Below are positions 55,501 to 64,000 of a stretch of DNA of 64,000 nucleotides, one piece after another (position 1 is the first letter of the stretch; each line of letters opens with the position of its first letter). Where the stretch lies: contig NC_133194.1 of assembly GCF_049306965.1 (NCBI RefSeq), forward strand, positions 8,867,001 through 8,931,000, in the 5' to 3' direction. Source of the DNA: Danio rerio. Its lineage: Eukaryota > Chordata > Actinopteri > Cypriniformes > Danionidae. The notes under the pieces are model-generated. The model worked only from the letters and a program-made list of their open reading frames with translations, did no database searches and was not told the origin of the DNA. Position numbers and translations under genes: made by a program.

Positions 55501-56657
55501 CATTGGAGAAATAGTCGTGCCCAACTGAGCCTGGCTTTTCTCGAGGTTTTTTAATTCTTCACTTTTGCTAATTGGTGACGTTTTTTTTCCTCACTGCTGT
55601 CGCCACTGGCTTGCATGGTTCAGGACCAGTCGAGTGAATTTTACACACACAGAACTAAATTGAACTTTAACTCTGAACTCTGGACTGACACGGTTTCAAT
55701 TTACTGTAATCTTCTATGTGCAGATGCTTTGACAGAATCTACATTGTAAAAGCGCTATAGAAATAAAGATGAATTGAATTGAAAGAACACAAGTCTATTT
55801 TCTGCATTCTTGGTATTGAGAAACAGCCTATATGTGTGAAATCAACATGACACTTCCCCTTGATCTCTAACTAATTTAGTGCTTCAAACTAGACTGCTAA
55901 CCAGATTCAAATATGAAGTCATAAGCGATGTGTGTGCTTGTGTTTATTGCTAATGGCAGCATGATGGTATAATCTAATCAAAGAGCCTAATGTGTGGAGG
56001 GAAAGAGCGTTCACATTTTACCGGAATTGGAACTCCATATTTCGTGATGTATCGACGTCGATGCGTTCAAACAAAAGATCCGAACCCAATGCCATTCGTT
56101 TATTTGACTCTGTGTATTTTTTTAAAGAATCAATAATTTAAATAAAACTTTACCTGTGTGGATGAATCCAGCACAAACATGGGTCTCTCAGTCAGAATAA
56201 TGGCCATGTTTATTATCATACATGCTTAGAAACAAAGGTACAAAAGCTGTCATAAGTGTGGTACCTATTCAAAATACATGCTTTTGTCCATATCACTGTC
56301 TTAAAGTCACATTTTAGTACCTAAAGTCTACATGTTAGTCCCTAAGAAGTACAATATCCTTTAAAACTGTAGTAATATCACCCAGAGTGTGGATTATGTT
56401 TCAATTCAGTACAATAATATCATAAGAAAACATTAGCAATTGGTACAGATTTCCAGAATCACCTTTGCTTTTTGCATGCAAGAATCAGCTACTTAAACAG
56501 GATGTGGCAACTGTGGGGAAGCATGTACACGATAATCTACCAAGCAAGTGTCAGACAACACTGCTGCATAACTCTGGACTTAACCATTGAACATAATATG
56601 TAGGACATGTTTAGAAAAGAATCAAATCAATTCAAATCACTTTGGATAAATAAAATG

Positions 56658-58358
56658 GGTAACACTTTACAATAACAGTACATGAATAATGATGTATTAA
56701 TATGTAATCTAAACATTAGTTTATTATAAATTAATGATGAGTTAAGGTATGCACTAATCATGAAATAACTTTAACTACAACATGAGTCACATGAGTTCAT
56801 GTGTGAATGACGGCTACCTTAATTATTTGTTAGTACATGATTGTTTGTTTATTAATGTATAAATTACCACATTAGTTTATGCTTAATTTAACCATGATGA
56901 ACTCATGATATGTTAATGTATAATTATGTTGTGACTTTACTTGGAGGGGCGCATCATCATTAAACTATTCTTAACTACACATGAACTCCTTATGCTTGTT
57001 CAACTAGTGAATTTACACTGAATAACAATAGAAAAGTGTTCTGTCAACATCAACATGATCAGGAGTTCATGAGTAGTTAAGGATGAGTTAATAGTGATGT
57101 GCCCCTCCAAGTAAAGTCATGACATTAACAGCTCATGAGTTCATGTTGGTTACATTTAGCTTTAGGGGTGTCACGATTTCGATTTTTAATCGTAATCGAT
57201 CAAATTTATGCTCAATTTCGATTATTGAATCAAAAAATAGAATCTTCGATGCTGCCACGCCCCCATATCACGTCAGCTTGGCTTGCCAAGCTGGAAAAAA
57301 ACATGCTTGTTGAAGTGCTTGTTAAACTGCAGAAGCAGGAGACCCGTCGAGAGAACTTAAACCCTCTTCTCTTTCAATGAAGTCGCCGGTGTTTAAGCAT
57401 TTTGGATTTCCAGTGAGTTATGTTGACAACGTTCGTGTTGTCGACAAAAAAAACACAGTTTTGCAAGCTCTGCTATGTACGTATTACGTACGGTTCGTCC
57501 GATAGACAACACAGGCATCGCGATCCTCCGCCCGCCCCCGTTGCAAATCCGCTCGCTAAAAGTACACACTCAGGCCCTGTTTACACTGTCTTTGTTTTTA
57601 AATGGCATTTTAGAACGACAACGATTTGACATCCACAGTGGCGTGTAGCATTTTTGAGCAGCCCTCCTTACTCTCTACCTCTGAAAATGCACATCACGTG
57701 ACCACACAGACACAGATGCACACACAGCCTTGCGCTCCAGACAGCGAGTCCAGGCAGTCAGAGGACTGCTTCAATCTTTCACTCACTTGTACTTAGTCAT
57801 TTTAGCAAACACCTCAGATACTGTTGGCTGGTTCCTGTTGGTTGTGCGTCTTTTTTACCGACGCCATTATAACGACACAGATCACTGCCTATTCCCGAAT
57901 CCCGCAGAAAAAGTGATTGACAGGTGGTAATTATTTGTGGATCTTGCCTTTATTCATTTACTGTATGATTTGTTTATGGGTAAAACAAAGACCATGCAGG
58001 TCAGGTAGTTTAAACGTTAGGCTACAAATAATTAATTGGTCAATAATTAATTAACTATTTATAATCGAATCGAATCGTACCTTTAGAATCGAAAATATAA
58101 TCGAATCAAGGATTTGTAGGATCGTGACACCCTTATTTAGCTTAAATGTAAATGTTAATTAATACATTAATTAACAACATGTACAAACAAGTAATTAAGG
58201 TAGTCATTATTTACACATGAACTCATATGACTCATGTTGTAGTTAAAGTTAATTCATTATTAGTGCATACCTTAACTCATCATTAATACTTTAAAAGTAA
58301 TGTTTAGTTTACATATTAATACATCATTATTCATGTACTGTTATTGTAAAGTGTTACC
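56658..58358. mobile_element. hAT-type non-autonomous element, copy 2 only (outer)
   Basis: Long inverted ends start GGTAACACTTTACAATAACA and are flanked by ATAAAATG at both sides (56650-56657 and 58359-58366). Copy 1 has a single ATAAAATG at the matching place (33649-33656), an empty site. The 8-bp duplication indicates hAT. About 720 bp without the nested insert. Confidence 0.92.
57162..58134 (+). mobile_element. hAT element with BED-finger remnant (inner)
   Basis: Inserted in the element at 56658-58358. Ends TTAGGGGTGTCACGAT and ATCGTGACACCCTT are inverted, and both sides carry ATTTAGCT (57154-57161 and 58135-58142). A + frame near 57380-57520 reads KHFGF and then, with a frame change, CKLCYVRITYGSS, a decayed BED finger. 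The transposase is incomplete. Confidence 0.92.
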
Positions 58359-58495
58359 ATAAAATGTCTAATGAAAATATCAGGTAATCACTCAGATTAC
58401 AAAGGGTAAAACCAACAAACATCCCATCCTCCATCAATATTTGTTTTTTAACAGGGAATGTGCTAAGCTGAGGATCTTGTGAAAGCTGATCTGTC

Positions 58496-60102
58496 ATGGA
58501 TTCACACACCATTAACTTCATCACCTGGAATATTAACGGACTTAAGCAAAACAAGTATCAGAAATTTCAAGAACTTCAATGCGCTGATGTTGTTTTCTTA
58601 CAAGAGACACACATTGGAGCAGGAGATGAACATGTTATAGAAGGTTTAAAAGATGAGTGGAATGTTTTCTATACAAAGTACAACTCTTCCAGCAGTGGAA
58701 CTGCCATTCTCGTCAGAAAGAGTCTAGATTTCAAATGTTTAAGTGTCGAGAAAGGTCATTGTGGTGAATATGTATTGTTGAAATGTGAACTGGAAGGTTG
58801 CCTGTACACTCTAGTGAGTGTTTATAACCATCAGACAGACACAAAAACGCTTGATAATCTTTCAAGATACCTGCAGTCAATGACCACAGGGCTGCTGGTG
58901 ATTGGTGGAGATTTCAACACATTCCTCAATCCGTTTATAGACAAAAAATGTACAGGGAAGATGACAAAGAACAGAATGCACAATAAACTGATCTTATGTG
59001 TGGAGAATTTCATGGAATCTCTTCAGCTGGCTGATGTGTGGAGAAGAATGAACCCTGTAAAGCAGGATTTTACATTCTACATAAGAGATCGTCCAGTGTC
59101 CAGACTCGATTACTTCTTCATTCCAGATGAATGTATGTGGCGTGTAGGAAGTTGTGAAATCATGAATTTCGGAGAGCTCAAAGATCACCAACCTGTGTCT
59201 TTAGAGATCAACAGTGTCTATTTCACTGCAAAAAAACAATTTCACTGCAAAAACATTCTTTTGACTGATGAAACCAGTTCATCACAGTCTGAAGAAAGCT
59301 CACCTGGAGTCAGTGAAGTTGACATTGTGTCAGCGGTTCAGTCACTTCAAGTGTCAGACACTGTAAGACCAGACGACATCCCAGTGTCCTCCTATAAAGA
59401 CAACATCCGGGATGTAATTCCACACATAAAGATGCTCTATGGCAAAATCCACAGGGGTGAAGTCAACTGCCCTGAATTGTATTTTCAAGATCCACAGGAT
59501 GATATTCCTCACTTTTTAAATGCCGACTACCTCATCATTGCAACTATTCTGGCAAGACGTCTTAATTATTTATTGAATCCTCAGTCAAAGGGGACAATTA
59601 AGGATACAGCAATTGTTATGATCACTCCTAAAACAGTCTGCACTGAAGCAATGCTCTGCTGTCTAAAGGATGAAATTGAGGACTCACATTCAGTTCTTTA
59701 TCAAGACTTTCAGCTTGTGGAAAAAATCCTCAGAGATTCAAAATTCAAAAAGTGTCAGGGCTGCCCACTGAAGCCAGTACTCACAGCTTTAAAACTGAAA
59801 AGCTGCGCCTTAAAGTTGTGTAAGAATTTAGAAAATTATGCAGTGCATGTTTTCAAGACAAACGTGATCATTTGCGTCCCATCTGAAGACCTAGATGAGA
59901 TACTTGCTATGGAAAGCAGCAACAATGAAGAATATGATATTATGACATTATACAGAGGACAAAGTGTTGAGGGTAATGAGTCTGCAAGTGAAGATTATGA
60001 TGGACTGTTGGAGGACACAGAAGACAATTCACAGTGTGAAGACAGCGACAATGGGTCAAATGAACATGAGGGAAAATCTAAATCGATTGAAAGTGATGGA
60101 AG
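58496..60102 (+). CDS. First coding exon, copy 2: L1-type endonuclease plus decayed RT
   Basis: Same design as copy 1: WNINGLKQ, LQETHIG, VSVYN, GGDFN, SRLDYFF and LKDHQPV. The last motif keeps the Asp-His pair, so the listed L1-endonuclease catalytic positions are all filled, except that the Ser before Asp-His is Lys as in copy 1. The reverse-transcriptase region again has VFKTN in place of YADD. Relative to copy 1 there are in-frame losses at the KK(WS)TGK and MN(SR)FGEL positions, a changed stretch near residues 245-265, and nine extra bases before the donor (GATGGAAG|GTGGGG). The donor is still phase 2, and joining to the acceptor before 60760 gives R-TTMYAVV. Confidence 0.87.
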
Positions 60103-61956
60103 GTGGGGATTATACATCTCGAAGATGATTAATAATATTTAGGAGACTTTATTATGAAAAACATAAAACACACAATGGAATTTTGGGCACTTTCAAGTGA
60201 TCCTCAGCTGTAGTGATCCTCCTATGTCTACTGTATGCTGTAATGCATTAGCACAGTGGTAAATAAGCACAGTAGATGCTCATAAAATGCAGGTGATCTA
60301 CTAAGAACAGGCATATTTTTCTCTACCAAGAGATAACCAATGCAAATTTATAGTAATTTGGTATGGTGTACTTAGTCACCTTTGATTAGTGGATAATCCA
60401 AGTTAAAATGTGGACTGTTAAAACCACAGTAGGACAAAAATGAAGAGTCCGTCAAGACCCAGTATCATGCAACTCAGCCTAGTTGTGTGCTCCAAATTAG
60501 CTTTTAATTCTTGAAGGATTTAAAAATAACATGGGAAACAATATGTTTCAATGTTCCTCTGTCATTACATATAAATGCATTGCTCGCTCTCTTGTGCCTT
60601 TAACAGCATCAACACATGCTGCCATTTCATGTGCAATACTTAAAACTTTTTTTTTTAGGCATTTAAATATTGGCATAATATATGTATCTGTGTGCATATG
60701 AGAAGTGTTCTACAGTTTTTTCAAGTTTTCTTTAATAATGAATTACTGATTTACTGCAGGACCACCATGTATGCAGTTGTAACCCTAGAAAAATCAGAAG
60801 AGGTGATGGTGACAGCATCAAACTGGTTGAGCGAAGGCAAAAAACAATGTTACTGGCCTCCATACAAATCATCAGAGAAATTAATGGAAGCTGTTCAGAA
60901 AGGATTAGCACCTCAAACAGGAGAGAAATCTTGGGAGAAATTAGCTGTCCTGTTTCATGGAGAATATGGTACCAGTTCCTAATTTAATCTGTTTAAATAT
61001 TTCATGTATACTGAGGCCCAAAAGACAATCAACTTTTACTCTCATTAGGTTCCCGATATTAAAATATTTTCCTTTCTTACTGCAGGCACTTATGAGGAGG
61101 CCAATAAAAAACGAAAAGAAATGAATGAGCAGACAGAACAGTAAGTAATATATATTCATTGTATTTAAGTTGGTATAATACATGTAGTTTTTTTTGTGCT
61201 CCAACTGCACAACTCGGCTTTAAAACCTGGTCTTCAAGTTAGCTAAGCATCAAGCAAACAACTATCTAAACTGCTAAATGATACATTTGTGAATAACATA
61301 ATAGCAGATAAAAACTGAGAATACAAATGACGCTGTACTGTAGTTATATAAATGATCTGTTGAGGACAGGTCTTTTTTTTTTTTTTTTTTTTTTTTTACA
61401 ATTTAGCAGATTTTATTCCCCCTGCAAATATTTAATTTGGTAAGAAGTGAACACCTAACTTACTATTGTGTGTTGAAGCTTTTAAACCAAGTATGTTACA
61501 ACTATCCCCATGTAAGGTTGTTTATTATTCCCTCCCAATGGAAGCATTGGTTGTTATTTATTAGTAATATTATTGTTTGATATAAACAGAGCAGCCACAG
61601 CAGTGAATCAAGTAACAGGAACCTGTCCACAGTCTCCTGGGCCATCTCAGTCAGGAATTTCACAGAATGCCAGTGGTAGGTCAAATCATTTTATATTTAC
61701 CACACACACTTGTACTGCTATCTTTGAGGGGGCTTCCCATAAACATAATGATTTTTATTCTGTACAAATTGTATATCTCCTTACCCCTAAACCCAACTTT
61801 CACATGTAACATTTTGCAGTTTTATATTTTTAAATAAAGAATTCAGAGTGATTTATGAGAGGATTTCTCAAGGGGAAAAATGTCCCCACAGGGTCAAGAG
61901 TTATTAGCATTGCTATACTTGCGGGGACAACTTTAGAAATACAAGTCACACACACA

Positions 61957-62025
<69 letters not shown>

Positions 62026-62941
62026 TTGTATTCACATGTGGTATGTACTATATTGTAGAAAAGAATTAATTCTAATCATAAAAACCATCTTTATAGATGG
62101 CCTTACGAAAGTGAATTGTTATAGTGAATAAAAACAAACAGTTACAGGTGAGTTTCATGTACCTGCAAATATCAGGAAAAACTATTTAAAAAATAAACAA
62201 CAGACTAAATTCATTAGGACATTTCATGTTCTTTAACTTGTTTGATTAAAACATCCACTGAGTGTTCAAAAAATAAAAATAAAAACAAATAAATCAAATA
62301 AAATGATCAAGTTGTATTAAGTACAAAGCTGACGTGTTTTCATTCTCTGATTTAGGCACAAAAAGAAAACGTGAATCGAGAGATTTACTGATCAGTGCTA
62401 AATCATATTCAGGCAAGTCATTTTTGTATTATTTATACCTACATTTATTATGAATGTGTGAATTTAGTATTAATTCATCAATCTCATATTGAATTCTTAT
62501 ACTTTAACAGATATAGAAATATTGAATATAGCAAAAAAGATCATGAATGAAGTTGATGATAGACTTCGAAACATTACCAGCACAGACCAAAAAACAAATG
62601 AGATAAAAAACACCATTTTGTAAGTACTTTTAAATCATATGCTGTGAATTGTTCTGCTCAATTGTAAAGTGGTGTTTAGTTACTTTTATCTGTATCATGA
62701 TGTAGAGATTCCATTGCAAAAATGAAGGAGATGGACAAAGACAAAAGAAGAAAGGAAACCATTGGTGTTTTTGGCAAAACAGGAGAAGGAAAAAGCTCTT
62801 TATTAAATGCAGTGTTGGGATTAGAGGGTCTGCTGCCATCTGGTAGTCTTGGTGCCTGTACAGCAGTTATTACTCAAGTGGAAGCAAATCTGGAGGACTC
62901 TAAATACATAGCTGAGATTGAGCTTATCTCTAAAGAGGTTC

Positions 62942-62997
<56 letters not shown>

Positions 62998-63241
62998 GTC
63001 TATCTGTCTATCTGTCTGTCTATCTGAAATAATAAAGTATTTTATTTGTGTTGTTTTGCAGGAATGGGAGAATGAGATTGCTTCCACTGATGAAAGGACT
63101 GATACAGATAACGAAAGGATAATTGCAGTGTATGGGGCTGATGCAGATAAGAAATCTCTGGAAGAACTTAAGAAAGATGCCAAATATGCTGAAATTGATC
63201 AATTTTTGTCTATTGGGAAAAAAACGATTTCACACTCTGAA
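58496..63241 (+). CDS. LINE-endonuclease/SLIP-GC-like GTPase fusion gene, copy 2 (3' end outside window)
   Basis: Second tandem copy. Exons seen: 58496-60102, 60760-60968, 61086-61140, 61590-61675, 62356-62412, 62511-62619, 62706-62937 and 63062-63241, with the same phases and nearly the same lengths as copy 1. The two small phase-1 exons of copy 1 (54 and 51 nt) are damaged here (61892-61945 has no GT donor; 62097-62147 has a stop), so I leave them out. The frame stays open without them because they are symmetric. The P-loop GKTGEGKSS is kept. The exons for the DVPGTGD and TRTD motifs and the C-terminal half would lie beyond 64000. Whether the copy is intact overall cannot be judged here. 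Confidence 0.8.
60451..60643 (-). other. Segment inverted relative to copy 1
   Basis: Reverse complement of 35763-35956 with modest divergence, in the same place in intron 1. It starts GTCAAGACCCAGTATCATGC. Confidence 0.85.
61950..62024. repeat. (CACG)n/(CA)n microsatellite
   Basis: CACACACG units, then CGCA units, then pure CA, starting just after the damaged donor of the small exon in copy 2. Copy 1 has a shorter CA tract at the matching place (37396-37431). Confidence 0.92.
62941..63026 (+). repeat. (CTAT)n microsatellite beside splice donor, copy 2
   Basis: Shorter counterpart of the array at 38359-38522, again starting a few bases after the P-loop exon donor. Confidence 0.94.
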
Positions 63242-63247
63242 GTAAGG

Positions 63248-63282
<35 letters not shown>

Positions 63283-64000
63283 AAATATATATAAATATAT
63301 ATAAAAAATATATATAGTGCAGTCAAATGATTAAAAAGTTTACTTGATTACACTCTTTTTGCAATTAACCATGATTAATCACAAAATGCTGTATTTCTTA
63401 CAGAAATACAAACACAGGCATGTAAGTGCCATTTAAATTTCAAAACAATCCATGCCAATAACAAACAAAAATGCTTTCCATGTTGGATTCTTAGAGGACT
63501 ATAAACACACACACGCGCGCACGCACGCACGCACGCACGCACGCACACACAAACACGATCGCGTTCATCAAATTTGCTTAAACTAAGCGTTCTAAACTAT
63601 AGCTGTATTTCACAAGCAAAGATTCTGACACATCAACGTGAAGCAAACACTTTACAAAACCGGGGAACACATTAAACTTAAGGAGGAGAAATGGGCTGTC
63701 TTTGACAGCTTGCGAATTCATCTGGCACTTTCATTCACATGGACACCAATACTCAGCTGTGATGATTAAGATAGTATTAATTAAGAGTCTACCATGTATA
63801 CAGCGATTTTTAATTACCTTAAAGGATCACGTGGGTTCCGAACTGCGGATGTTTTTCTTTCCGTTCGCCATGCGGCATCAAATTCCATTAAAACATCCTG
63901 AATGAAAATATGCTGAATGAGAGAGAACTGCTGAACTGCTGTTAAAGTCTAAATATAAAAAAATGAAACACCCTTATCCATATTTCTTTGCACGTTAAAC
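63242..64000. other. Intron of copy 2 with poly-A tract and unaligned sequence
   Basis: After the donor GAA|GTAAGG comes an A run (63250-63280) and TA-rich sequence. From about 63320 the sequence no longer matches the copy 1 intron (38740-39498). It includes a CG/CA-type microsatellite at 63509-63548. It is probably a repeat insertion; I cannot name its family. Confidence 0.55.

Larger units (their letters stand above)
52528..58454 (+). repeat. Tandem duplication unit 2: 5' flank and first intron
   Basis: Aligns with 28860-33740. The conserved non-coding exon donor CCACAG|GTGAGT is at 54354/54355 and the acceptor AACAG|GGAATG at 58454/58455. The unit has copy-specific changes: about 120 bp extra at 55127-55255, a shortened element near 56000, and the nested hAT pair at 56658-58358. 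Part of the region 52960-53720 does not align with copy 1. Confidence 0.85.

Overview
This is vertebrate nuclear DNA, almost certainly from zebrafish (Danio rerio) or a close cyprinid. It has long AT-rich introns with canonical splice sites, several tRNA-derived SINEs of the zebrafish DANA type, a 5S-derived SINE3, many short non-autonomous DNA transposons, and long (TA)n, (CA)n and (CTAT)n tracts. I assembled gene models by hand, joining exons at GT-AG sites whose phases agree. No RNA evidence was available.

Left part (1-27.7 kb): three ordinary host genes. (1) The 3' five exons of an aquaglyceroporin of AQP10 type lie on + at 1394-5569; its first exon lies before the window. (2) A complete ZNF687-type zinc-finger gene lies on - with CDS 20006 to 9828, in 9 coding exons and 1411 codons. 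(3) A complete 79-residue CKS1B gene lies on + at 24874-27141, with an NF-Y/CHR/GC-box promoter. Human AQP10, ZNF687 and CKS1B all map to 1q21.3, so this is a conserved block. Its introns and spacers carry many transposons, including nested insertions with clear target-site duplications.

Right part (28.8-64 kb): two tandem copies, about 24 kb apart, of an unusual gene. Copy 1 is whole (CDS 33782-50637) and copy 2 runs off the right edge (58496-63241 seen). The first coding exon is about 1.6 kb long. It encodes a LINE-1-type apurinic-like endonuclease domain followed by a decayed reverse-transcriptase remnant and an acidic tail. It splices in frame to an 'MYAVV...CYWPPYK' module, then to small phase-1 exons, then to a dynamin-like GTPase of the nuclear SLIP-GC (NUGGC) type. 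Copy 1 totals 4224 coding bases, exactly 1408 codons including the stop. Both copies keep the exon 1 reading frame open, all differences are in-frame, and the exon 1 donor stays in the same phase. This looks like a LINE endonuclease captured into a host GTPase gene and retained after duplication.

The putative endonuclease catalytic Asp-His pair is intact in copy 2 but is Asp-Arg in copy 1, and the reverse-transcriptase YADD box is lost in both. The copies also differ by a roughly 194-bp inversion in intron 1, a nested pair of hAT elements found only in copy 2, and (CTAT)n arrays of different length that touch a splice donor. A nuclease joined to a nuclear GTPase suggests a genome-defence or innate-immune role, but that is inference.
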